Below, piece by piece: positions 54,789-64,000 of a DNA stretch of 64,000 bases. Each line of letters starts with the position of its first letter. Within the stretch, counting starts at the first letter, position 1. Both the position numbers and the translations under genes were made by a program. The stretch comes from Pseudocercospora fijiensis CIRAD86 (taxonomy: Eukaryota > Ascomycota > Dothideomycetes > Mycosphaerellales > Mycosphaerellaceae): positions 4,215,041 through 4,279,040 of the forward strand of contig NW_006921534.1 in assembly GCF_000340215.1 (NCBI RefSeq), written 5' to 3'. The notes under the pieces are model-generated. The model was not told the DNA's origin, made no database searches, and saw only the letters and a program-made list of their open reading frames with translations.

Positions 54789-57154
54789 ATGAGCGCCTAC
54801 GAGTCCGCGATGGATCTCAGCGACGATCCGACGCCGCTCACCCAGACCGAAATGAGAGAGACCATCGAAGCCGCTTCAGTCACAACACCGCCGGCACATA
54901 TCCAAGCGCCAACAAGTGCGACATTGGGCCGCACCGAAACACGACCAGCTTCCGCAACGCCAACACCCATCGGAGCTCCAATCAACACACAACGAGGGCA
55001 AGACTCACTGACCCGCGCAGTCCACTTCGCCACCTGCCATCCGGCGACCCTACCAAAAGATACTCCGTTGTGCGACCTACCAGAGCTGGCCGACCGCTAC
55101 ATACCATTGACGTCCACAGAGCTCGGGGTCGAATATCGCAACCCGCGAAAGTTCTGTCTCAAGCCCCCTTGCTGGCAGAAATGGACACCCTCTGAGTACC
55201 AGGAGTTCGGAAAGTGGTTAGAGACGGTGGATCTGACGGAAATCGCACGAAAATTGAACAAGCCGGTGCAAGAAGTCGGATGTATGCTCAACAACGTGGC
55301 TGTCGTACCCCTGCTAGATGCTGCTGAAGCAAATCGGCGTGGCGTCGAAGGAATGACGAAATGGTTCGAGCGCTACGGAGAGTACGGCACGCCAACGAGG
55401 GAGTGGACGCTTCAAAAAGTCAGAGGAGAGCTTGAAAAGGTCTCGCATGACAGAATCTACCTGGTTGTCGAGAAGAATGGGAATAGGCTGGAGCTAGCGC
55501 GAGAACATCTCACGAATGAGGACGTCGGTTGGCTCAAGAAGAACCTCACCGCCGCAGACAAGAAGCTCTTCTTTCAAGGTCAAAGTGCAGAGGAACCCGA
55601 ACCAGAGGTATCCCAGGATGACCTCCGCGAGTGGGGCAACGACAAGATTCTTGCTGCCTTTGTTGGCGTCTCGAAGCTGAAAGTACATCTTATTCGGCCA
55701 GACGGTGGCAGACTTGAGATGGCGAAAGACCAGCTCTGTGCAGGTGACGGCGCGTGGATGAGGGGACAGGATGAGGACGGTGTACCAAAGGTGTCGGTCC
55801 TGCACCGACGAACTAGGAAGTGTTGTGGACCGCGGGCGCGTTCCAAGAGTAGCAGCGCAGAGGTTATCCACGTTCGAAAATTTTCGGCTTGGCGTTGCTT
55901 AAAAAAAGCCGGCGGTGAGTACCTCCCTAACCTAGGCTACCCCGGATTTCCTAGGTACGGTGTACACTCTATATACGAACTTAAATTCCAACCCGGCATC
56001 CAATCATTTGAATTGGTTTGCTGTTTGACGAGTGTCCTTATACACTTTATTGAGGGCCTGAAATTTTCGGGAGCAGGGGTGTCCGGCTACTATATAGCGT
56101 TATAATCCTCCGGCGGCAGACTATTTAATACTTTGGACCTCGCTATAATAATAGCACAGTTCAAGGTATTAATTTTTAAATATTTTACGATCCCTTTTTT
56201 TTACTTTTTAGGAAAGGGGTTTTTTTCGAAGTCTATATATATATATATAATAAGATAGCATATATAGTAAAGAGTATATATAAACGTATATATAGAAAGT
56301 AAATATACTAGTTACAGGTATATATTTATAATGCTAGTATACAATATATTATAAGAGTATTAGGATAGATTAGGCTAATATTAGTAGAAACTATACCTTT
56401 ATTACCGGACAACTTAGTCCGTTATATAACCTAGATATATTCGAAAATCAAAGAAATATATACGTTTACTTAAATTATAGAATTAGAGCCGCGCGAGTTA
56501 GTATAATAGTCTAGCAACCTGTTAAGTTACTTAGATAGGAACTCGATAATAGAATTTCCTCTTAGTAGTTACAGTCTATTCTAAACGCCGTCTAAGTATA
56601 AAACTATATATAGTAGATTAATGTATAAAGTACTCCTCCTCGAAAGTTAAAACCTAACTCCGATATAGTAGTACTACTACCTCCTATCCTAGACGCCGTC
56701 TAAGTATAAAACTATATATAGTAGATTAATATATAAAGTACTCCTCCTCCTCGAAACTAACTCGTAGACTTAGCGAAAATTATATATCTAGTATAAAAAA
56801 AAAGTCGATATACCTACTAGACGCCCTAGAGCCTTACTATTGCCCCCCCCCCCCGATTAGGCTAATACTTAGTACCCTATAGGCTATTATATTAGGGCGC
56901 CCCTAGACTAGATAGCTATAGAATACGGAGTATCCTATATATATCTCGATAAATACTAATCCGATTTCAATAAAAATTATACTATTAGAACCGCGCGGGT
57001 CGGTTCTATAGAACGTAAAACTTTTATATAAATCGACGACCTTCCAATTTAGTATTAGTAGGGATTAGCTAGTATTAGCTCTAACTTAATTCTTAACTAT
57101 TAATAATTCTATTTCTCCCGGCTATACTACTTAATATAGTCCCTACTATATAAA

Positions 57155-57234
57155 GGCATATATCTTAAAGGAGTTATAAGATCGATAGGGGTTAAGAGGT
57201 CGTAGGTTCGAGTCCTATACTAGCTATTTTTTTT
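57155..57234 (+). other. tRNA-like segment: box B and pol III terminator
   Basis: AGGTCGTAGGTTCGAGTCCTAT (in two parts: AGGTC and GTAGGTTCGAGTCCTAT, 57199-57219) has the variable loop, T stem and T loop of a tRNA with a perfect box B (GGTTCGAGTCC). It is followed by ACTAGCTA and then T8 at 57227-57234, a pol III stop. CTTAA/TTAAG arms upstream could be an anticodon stem around an intron. No good box A or acceptor partner is visible. It may be a RIP-damaged tRNA gene or the head of a tRNA-derived SINE. Confidence 0.35.
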
Positions 57235-57237
57235 ATT

Positions 57238-57890
57238 TATACGTAATTAATAGGAAATGTACTTAAATCTTTAATTAAATATTACTACTACGCAATTAAT
57301 AGGAAATGTACTTAAATATTTAATTAAATACTACTACTATTAAGCTAATACCTTTATACGCAATTAATAGGAAATGTACTTAAATCTTTAATTAAATATT
57401 ACTACTATTAAGCTAACACCTTTATACGTAATTAATAGGAAATGTACTTAAATCTTTAATTAAATATTACTACTATCAAGCTAATACCTTTATACGCAAT
57501 TAACAGGAAATGTACTTAAATCTTTAATTAAATATTACTACTATTAAGCTAACACCTTTATACGCAATTAATAGGAAATGTACTTAAATCTTTAATTAAA
57601 TATTACTACTACGCAATTAATAGGAAATGTACTTAAATGTTTAATTAAATATTACTACTATTCAGCTAATACCTTTATACGCAATTAATAGGAAATGTAC
57701 TTAAATCTTTAATTAAATATTACTACTATCAAGCTAATACCTTTATACGCAATTAATAGGAAATGTACTTAAATCTTTAATTAAATATTACTACTATTAA
57801 GCTAACACCTTTATACCCAATTAATAGGAAATGTACTTAAATCTTTAATTAAATATTACTACTATTAAGCTAATACCCTAGCTAATAAGC
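57238..57890. repeat. Ten-copy tandem array (48/68-bp units)
   Basis: The core ACGCAATTAATAGGAAATGTACTTAAATCTTTAATTAAATATTACTACT (given here as one 50-bp unit: starts ACGCAATTAATAGG, ends TATTACTACT) occurs ten times. Most copies are followed by a further ATTAAGCTAATACCTTTAT segment, giving about 68-bp spacing; two copies lack it. Divergence between units is only a few bases. Confidence 0.9.
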
Positions 57891-58525
57891 TAAGAAATGC
57901 GGGGTAAGTTAAATTCCCCTTTACTTTAATCTTTGTTTCGATTGACGTTCTACGCTGAAATCCGGGGTAAGTCAAATTTCCCTTCAATCTTTGATTGTAT
58001 ATTACTTCTGCGAAATTTCTCAGCCAATCATTTCGGTCTTGGCGGACAACTTAGATTTTCGCGGGCGGTGGCCGCGGTGTCTAGATTGGCAGCTGCGCTG
58101 CCAATGATCAGTGATAAGGATGTCTCGGAAGAAAAGTACGAGAAGAACGCTTTGACGTTAGTGCGGACGTGGACAAAAGACGGGTTCGTTGGAAATCTGT
58201 GTGGTGTTCGCACGGATGTGCTTACTATCCTTCTGAAGGATGGGAATAGCAAGCCTATCCAGCGAGGAGAGCTCACAAGAGAGGATCTTATGTGGCTGAA
58301 GGATAACGTAACCATGCGGATGAGAAAGGTGCTCTCGGGTAAAGCGCGGCAGGAGGAGCAGGCTAGATCTGCTGCAGGTGGCGATAATTGATTGACCAGG
58401 GTGAGCTCGGGTTCGTCCGTTGGGTATGGCGACCAGATGATGTTTGAACCGTGGACGAGGAGCGAGATATGGAAGATGGTGGGCATCGGAAGGGCATTAC
58501 TGCGCCTCAACATTTCTTGGATATC

Positions 58526-59734
58526 CTACGGTGGCGGGATTAGATCGAGGCCGTCTACTGTCAAATGGAATGCATCATTCCTTGAATAGCTCCCGGCAAC
58601 ATCCAGGTCCAGTCTACCGCGCTCACAATCTTCAAAGTCGACTTCTTGGATAAGTAGCCCACCGTCCTCAACTTCCCATAGAGGCTCTTTCAAGACCTGG
58701 CCCATGGGCCCAATTATACAGGACCCCCCACGACAGGCGAATTCATCTTTCAGTTCCGAATGTGATCCGTTCACTGCTGCGCTTTCCATCCTCACGACAG
58801 ATCCCGGACCAGGCACTGAGGAAGGGTCGGCAATCTCATCCGTGGTGGGCAAGACGAGTTCATGCCTTTCATCTGCCCATGTGAAGGTCGATCTCCTCCT
58901 TCCTCTTGCTGGTGATAGAGAGCCATTCGCCAGGGCTGGCTCTGCCGAGCTTTTCGAGGTTCCAGTGACCCAACCCGGCAAGCTGCTCTTCTTCTGGCAT
59001 GAAATGGCACTCAGCACAAAACATCTCCCCTCGTTGCCCACAGTCCTCATCAAAGGCAGCCAAGTATCTCTCGCATCGGCCGTAGGTGCCAACCACAAAT
59101 TCACATTCTGCGAGTAGATGCTGTATCGGAGAAGCGGCATCATATTCTCCCAGCATATCGCGGCTGCCATTGTAATCTTCACTCCTCTGATCATGGTCGT
59201 AACTGCCTTCAACGTGCTGGGCGAGCCCTGTCCCCAAACCAGCCTCTCGCTTCCAGTGGGCATAACCTTTCGTCTCTTTCCAATAACACCTCGTTGAGGA
59301 TCAACGTACACAACAGCACAGTAAAGCGTGCCACCAGTCTTCTCTACCAAACCTGTCACCACAAACACTCCAGTCTCCCTTGCTACTTTTTCAAGATACT
59401 CTCTTGTCCCATCTCCTCTATACTTTTCACCCTTCGCGACTGGAAGCTTCCTCTCGATCCACTCATCTCCTGCTCCCAATGGTGTATCTCCCAGGTCTAC
59501 GCATGACTTGAAGTACTGGAGGTATTGCTCTCGGCCCGCGTCTGTTCGAGATCCAATAGTCGCACCGAAAGCACAACTTCGTGGGTACCCGCCTAGAAAG
59601 GCTTCAGGAAAGAGAATAAGGTCTACATTCTTCGAGGCTGCGAGCTGTGTCGTTGTTGCGAGGGAGTCGAGGGTCTGTTGGAGGGTTGAGAGCGTGCGGG
59701 ATTGCGAGACCGCAAGGATCACTTTCTGAGACAT
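58526..59734 (-). CDS. Nitrilase
   Basis: A single exon of 402 residues. The start at 59734 (MSQKVILAVSQSRTLSTLQQ) fits the first strand of the fold; 39 upstream codons are not family-like. The catalytic triad is visible: Glu in LILFPEAFLGGYP, Lys in GKRRKVMPTGSERLVWGQG, and Cys in MAAAICWENMMPLLR. The CWENMMP context is that of true nitrilases (nitrile to acid plus ammonia) rather than amidases. A block of about 80 residues rich in Ser, Pro and Arg (between FVLSA and RGGSCIIGPMG) enlarges the protein beyond the usual 330-360 residues. Cytosolic, no signal peptide. It lies tail to tail with the SHD1-repeat gene, 134 bp apart. Confidence 0.9.
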   Translation of the reverse strand: MSQKVILAVSQSRTLSTLQQTLDSLATTTQLAASKNVDLILFPEAFLGGYPRSCAFGATIGSRTDAGREQYLQYFKSCVDLGDTPLGAGDEWIERKLPVAKGEKYRGDGTREYLEKVARETGVFVVTGLVEKTGGTLYCAVVYVDPQRGVIGKRRKVMPTGSERLVWGQGSPSTLKAVTTMIRGVKITMAAAICWENMMPLLRYSIYSQNVNLWLAPTADARDTWLPLMRTVGNEGRCFVLSAISCQKKSSLPGWVTGTSKSSAEPALANGSLSPARGRRRSTFTWADERHELVLPTTDEIADPSSVPGPGSVVRMESAAVNGSHSELKDEFACRGGSCIIGPMGQVLKEPLWEVEDGGLLIQEVDFEDCERGRLDLDVAGSYSRNDAFHLTVDGLDLIPPP

Positions 59735-60575
59735 CTTGTCTCGTACCTCTGAAGTCCTACAGATGTTGACAGTGAAGGTGAGGTCGAGCACAAGAGCAGG
59801 TCTGGACAGAGAGATGCCCTTTGTCTTGCATGGCCCGTTGTACGTACCCACCTGCGCCCGTGATAAAATTCTACCCCACTTCTACGGATGCTGCGGCCAG
59901 CATTGTCTTTCGTGCGTTTTATGAGGGGGCCGATTTTCAACAGACAAGAAGATGAAAAGCCCCGGCTTTGCGCTTGATAATGCTGCTGATCGTGGACTAG
60001 GCAAGCTACGCTGCAACTGGTGATGGCACGGTAGACATCTGAGGCTCGGGCAAGATTCCCGATTCCGAAGGGTTGGTCTTCTTGCACGTCTGTTCTTTTC
60101 ATGCGTCAAGTTTCAACGGTTCAACCTGCTTCCAGTTTTCAACTTCACAGACTCGTTGTTTGAGAACTTGTCAACGTCTCTTCACGAACCACTTGCGGAC
60201 AACACCAGGGAACAATTCCACAGCCTTAACCATGCCTGAGGCTTCCCGGACTCCTTGTTGTATTTACACTGCTCTATGTAGCCGGTGCGCTGCTCAGTCT
60301 TGGAAGTCTGTCACACAGCATGAGAACGTGGAGAGAGAGGTTCATCACTGCCACTGCAAGATACCCAATGTTTGCAGCGTGGAGAAGCGTCGAAATGGGA
60401 CGACTGAATGACTGGAGGGAGACTCGAACAAGTTCCTCATCGTGGTTCATCGATTATAGAGCCATTTATAGCTTGCCTGTGCGCTTCTTTGGCGTTCTAA
60501 ACGGTAGCTATGAGCACGTGCCTCGTGCACATCAAGCTTCATGCCAATTCATGATATGATTGTCCGTGGACACGC
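59735..60575. other. Nitrilase promoter and aldo/keto reductase 3' region
   Basis: About 840 bp without a supported gene. Short frames on both strands lack motifs. Confidence 0.4.
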
Positions 60576-61767
60576 TCACCTCTTACGACCGAAACTGTTT
60601 GGCTCAGCTGGCTTGTTGTCCAGTATCTTCTCAATCTCTTCCATCACCTCTGGCGTCAGCTTCGGTAGAAGCTTGAGAGCCTTGACGTTGTCTTCGATCT
60701 GTGCAACCTTTGTGGCGCCCAGAATGACAGTGGAAACGTTCGGGTTCTTGGCACACCAGGCAAGTGCAAGCTGGGCTACGTTGCCTCCAAGCTTCTCAGC
60801 GATCTCGGTGAGCTTGCGGACTTTGGCGATTTTGGCCTTGCCCTCTTCACTCTGCAGCGACTTGATGGTGCCCTCGAAGAATGCCTTGTTGGTGGCAAAG
60901 CGAGAGTCCTCTGGGATGCCATCGTTGTACTTTCCGGTCAGGAGACCAGACGCAAGTGGTGACCATATGGTGGTGCCGTACTGGAATTGCTCAAACAGTG
61001 GGGCGTATTCGACCTCGAATCGCTGGCGGTGGAAGGCGTTGTATTGTGGTTGCTCGGCGATTGGTGCAATGAGGTTGTGCTTCTCGGCAATCAGAGTTGC
61101 CTCCATGATCTGAGTTGCGGACCACTCTGATGTGCCCCAGTAGTATGCGAGGTTGAGGTTGCGAATGACTTGGGTGAATGCTTCTACGATCTCCTTCATT
61201 GGTGTGCCCACGTCAGGTCGATGCGCGAGGACAATGTCGACGTATGGCTGTTGAAGACGTGCGAGCGAGCTCTTGAGACCCTCAACGACGTGCTTCCTTG
61301 AGAGGCCGCGGGTGTTTGGCTCTTTGCGTCCAGTGCCGAAGAAGACTTTGGTGCTGAGCACGTACTCATCTCGCGGCCATGCAAGCTCTTTGAGTGCCTG
61401 TCCCATTTCGATTTCACACTGTCCATTTGAGTAGATCTCGGCGGTATCGAAGAAGTTGATTCCAGCATTCTGCGCATTTTGTCAGTGCTGATGCGACTCT
61501 CTATGGATGAGCGAGTGGCATACCCAAGCGGCTTCCATGCAGTCCTTGACCACGTTACCCTTCTGGGTGCCACCGTATGTGAGCCATCCTCCAAGAGACA
61601 GGACTGACACCTTGAGACCTGTAGGGCCAAGGTGGCGGAACTCCTGCAAGAATGTTAGCTGCGAGCTGACCTCGACGGCTTGCGGCTCGGCTAGTATTGG
61701 TGTGACCGCACGCAGGGGGAGGTCATACCATGTCCTTGGGGTCGAACTTGCTCTCGACTGCAGACAT
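60576..61767 (-). CDS. Aldo/keto reductase of the voltage-gated K+ channel beta-subunit type
   Basis: Complement of join 60576..61469, 61524..61643 and 61729..61767, 350 residues. The tiny first exon ([13 protein letters not shown]) and both introns (85 and 54 bp, GTATG donors, TGCAG and CGCAG acceptors) join in phase 0. The barrel starts [20 protein letters not shown]. Catalytic tetrad: Asp and Tyr in [11 protein letters not shown], Lys in LSTKVFFG, His in [14 protein letters not shown]-binding residues are in [16 protein letters not shown], and FGRKR ends the protein. Kv-beta-like proteins reduce aldehydes with NADPH; in fungi without Shaker channels they are probably stand-alone enzymes. 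Substrate unknown. Confidence 0.94.
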
Positions 61768-62451
61768 GATGGCGGTGTTTCTGAAGTGTTGCTGAGAGTG
61801 GGGGTATGGCGGTCAATGTGCAGAAGGTAGGCAGAGGCAGAGGCAGAGGCAGAGGCAGAGGGAGAGAAGATCAGGAAGGAGAGAAGAGACAGCAAGGTGG
61901 AAGCATTTCTAATAATGTTCCACTCGGCATCAATGCTATCTCCGCCGTGCCTGCCTGGACGGACAACTGCCAAATGTTTGTTAGGATGCACGTCATCCAT
62001 GCTACCAGCCTACCACCAGGCCCTAGTCTCGACGCGATAGGCGGCGGGGCGGGGCGGGGCAGGAAGGTGAACTCTGCTCCGTGGACATGACAAGAAGCTG
62101 TCACCATGACTCGATTCGATTACCGGACAGCGTGCGTATGTGGCGCTACTGAGGAACAGGAAGCTGCAATGGAATGGCATTCTCGCCACATGCGAAAAAT
62201 CTCGAGAAGCTGCACACGAGGGAAGGGGCCGGGGGAGGGGAGGGAAGTTCCGGAAGCTCAGCAAAGCTTGTCTGTCGGCCTGCGCTCTACCGAGCAAGGA
62301 TGGTTGAGCCGGCATCGATGGAAGGGGCCGGGCCGAGCCGAGCCGAGCCGAGCCGACTGAGGCTCGAAAAGACAAGCTGCGGTACTCTTTGCCTGACTGA
62401 TGACTTGGGGCCGGGCAGTGCAGGTGCGGTCCTGTATGTATCTCCAATGCC
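61768..62451. other. Divergent promoter region with G-rich simple repeats
   Basis: About 680 bp between the reductase and the HET gene. (GGCAGA)n at 61828-61863, GGGGC runs at 62041-62060 and (GCCGA)n at 62331-62357. Strand asymmetry is strong (purine-rich on plus). No gene is seen. Confidence 0.5.
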
Positions 62452-64000
62452 ATGGTCGTCAGCGTATCGCCGCGCTTGTCGGACGACCTGGAATACGATT
62501 CAGAGTCTGAATGCTTCGTTTCTGATCCACGATTTGCATTCGCCTTTCAGTCTCTCGCTCTGGAGCCTACGGGATATTCCGACCACGAGTACCACGACGA
62601 CCGCGCCTTTGCCAGCACTCCGGACCCTAGCGTACAGAGAAGGCGAAGACGGCAAAGGGACAGCGACTCTTTCTTTGCTGCCAGACACATCTTCGAATAT
62701 GGCACCGTGGCCGATGGCGAAGCATTTCGTCTTGTTCAGGTGCACGCTGGCACCGGCCTCGAACCCATCGAGTGCAGAATGCTTTGGGAGAATTCCAAAC
62801 ATCCCGAGAGGGCATATGATTGCTTGAGTTATGCCTGGGAGTCCAACATCAGAGACGAAATGATCCTGGTGGATGGCTTCGCCTTTCCCGTCACCAAGAA
62901 TCTCTTGTGCGCCTTGCAGAATCTACGGAAGCCGAGAGCCACGCTTCTGATATGGGTATGCTTGCTGATGGAATACTTTGCGCAGTACTGACGCCTTTTC
63001 TCTCTCCACTTTCAGATCGATCAAATATGTATCAACCAGGCCGATGATAACGAACGCGCTCACCAGGTCTCCATCATGAAACACATCTTCAACCAGGCGC
63101 GCAAGGTGCATGTGTGGCTCGGCGAGGCAGACTATCGCAGCAGAATGCTTTGCGATTTTGCGAAGACACTTCGACGAGGCGAGGCCAATGCCAGCAAACG
63201 ACCTCTGAACAAGACCAAGCTCAAGGAAGCCATACAAAGCGTGCTGGAGCGACCTTGGTTCTCGAGAGTTTGGGTTATCCCTGAAGTAGTGCTTTCGAAA
63301 CAAACCACTGTCGCTTGGACCACTGCAACAGGTGCGCGTGCACGTATCAGCTGGTGAGTGTGAGATTCTTGTTCTTGCCCAGCATGTACCGCTCACGGCT
63401 TCGCCTTCGGTCATCTCATTCGACGGATCTATGACAGAAGCTGCAGCGACAGCCCGTTTCGTGGCTATCATCGCAGAACATATCTGCTTCCTTTTCCGTC
63501 GAGCACTTCGTTCACATTTCAGGCTTACATTGAGATACCAAAAATGAATGCTGATCGCACTAGGGACCATCTAATCAAGCTTGTACGAGATGTCACCATT
63601 CCAGCCATGTCCTCCGGCTTCGACAAACAAGTGTCTCTTCTTGGCAACACGCGACAGCGTATCGCTATCATAGCGCAGATGATAGCAAGTCAGAAGAAGT
63701 CCCGAGACCATACGGATATATCCCAGCTGCTCATTCTCAGCAAAAGTAGTAATGCGACAGACGTTCGCGACAAGGTCTATGCCTTCTACGCTCTCACCTA
63801 CCTGAGCACCAAGCCAAACTACTTCGATCCCCCTGCACCGCTGTTCGTCGATATCATCCACCTGTACATCACGAATATTTTAGATTATGACTCATATACG
63901 TCGATCCATGCTCTGAGCGAAGAGCAGAAGACGTTCCAACTCATGAGCATATTGTACAGTGCTGGGAAACTTCATCAGCACCGAGAAATTGGACTAAACG
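62452..64000 (+). CDS. HET-domain (heterokaryon incompatibility) protein, 3' part beyond the window
   Basis: Exon 1 is 62452..62955, exon 2 starts at 63016 (60-bp intron, GTATGC...TTTCAG). A second intron starts at 63354 (GTGAGTG), with its acceptor most likely at 63446 or 63452; the frame is then open to the window end. HET motifs in order: YDCLSYAWES (about residues 121-130), the LLIWIDQICINQADDNERAH block, and VHVWLGEA. The later PWFSRVWVIPEVVLS has Pro where Gln is usual, and NATDVRDKVYAFYALT follows after intron 2. HET domains trigger cell death when incompatible hyphae fuse. The first 90 residues are disordered and acidic with an RRRRRQR patch. No partner domain can be seen because the gene runs out of the window. 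Confidence 0.88.

Larger units (their letters stand above)
55911..58030. mobile_element. AT-rich RIP-mutated island inside the SHD1-repeat gene
   Basis: The base composition changes sharply after about 55910 and returns to normal near 58030. The island is dominated by TATA, CTA and TAG words, with almost no CpA/TpG from 56120 on. A direct repeat of about 60 bp (CGCCGTCTAAGTATAAAAC...) occurs at 56587-56645 and 56697-56753, a C12 run at 56843-56854, and a tandem array at 57238-57890. No transposase or RT can be read. A mobile element is inferred from RIP, which acts on duplicated DNA; ends and class are unknown. Confidence 0.55.
54789..58391 (+). pseudogene. Gene with three SHD1-like repeats, split by an AT-rich RIP island
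   Basis: The 5' part (54789 to about 55910) encodes a disordered Thr/Pro-rich N terminus, a helical middle region (WTPSEYQEFGKWLETVDLTE) and two repeats: residues about 204-262 (W-T-x2-KVRGELEKVSHDRIYLVVEKNG) and 281-337 (W-x3-KILAAFVGVSKLKVHLIRPDGG). A third copy of the same pattern (W-T-KDGFVGNLCGVRTDVLTILL-KDGN, then ELTREDLMWLK) stands at about 58119-58350, ending with a stop at 58391. Each repeat resembles the SLA1 homology domain SHD1 (W-x-d-G-x-x-x-A-x-x-x-G... V-x-L-x-x-x-d-G... L-s-x-x-D). Between the parts lie about 2.1 kb of RIP-mutated sequence. I infer one ancestral gene broken by insertion; two separate genes or a very long intron are alternatives. Confidence 0.6.

Noticed and set aside
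63354..63522. HET gene intron 2 ending at the strong TTTCAG (63522)
   Set aside because: Joining there puts a stop codon in frame; acceptors at 63446 or 63452 keep the frame open.
1..64000. CRISPR arrays, operons or bacterial-type features
   Set aside because: The sequence is plainly fungal; tandem arrays present are minisatellites without spacer structure.

Overview
The window looks like a contig from a filamentous ascomycete (Pezizomycotina, probably Dothideomycetes). Genes have few, short introns (about 50-170 bp; GT...AG with CTRAY-like branch sites). The gene set is typically fungal: a velvet regulator, an 'up-regulated during septation' protein, a Sas3-type MYST acetyltransferase, a HET-domain protein, a fungal nitrilase and a succinate-fumarate carrier. 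Old repeats carry the mark of RIP: CpA/TpG has been converted to TpA, so Trp codons have become TAG, while CpG persists. The species cannot be fixed from sequence alone.

Layout. Positions 1-10725 are a repeat block: a MULE transposase relic, then a nest in which a full-length chromodomain Ty3/gypsy element (2555-9671, 197-bp LTRs, perfect AAAAG target duplication) sits inside a small inverted-repeat element. That element in turn lies between larger inverted arms. A second, far less mutated copy of the small element ends 75 bp before the MYG1 start codon.

From 10800 to 29139 is gene-rich: MYG1 exonuclease, a DUF7918-like gene with a broken paralogue nearby, a nucleoside-phosphorylase-fold protein with an unusual N terminus, a small secreted protein, a GH78 rhamnosidase cut by an assembly gap, a flavin monooxygenase, a class IIC P-type ATPase, a sulfatase missing its catalytic half, and the splicing factor ISY1. 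At 29480-31280 lies a young gag-only copia-type LTR element: identical 116-bp LTRs, CCATC target duplications and a primer site matching the initiator-Met tRNA anticodon arm.

From 31700 to 54193 come a fragmentary gene, the septation protein, SAS3, VosA, dihydrofolate reductase and the succinate-fumarate carrier, separated by several gene-poor stretches of 2-5 kb. At 54789-58391 a gene with three repeats resembling the SLA1 SHD1 domain appears to be split by a RIP-mutated AT-rich island. The island holds a ten-copy tandem array and a tRNA-like box-B/T-run segment. The window ends with a nitrilase, a Kv-beta-like aldo/keto reductase and the 5' part of a HET-domain gene. Genes are mostly independent housekeeping or regulatory units; no biosynthetic cluster is visible.
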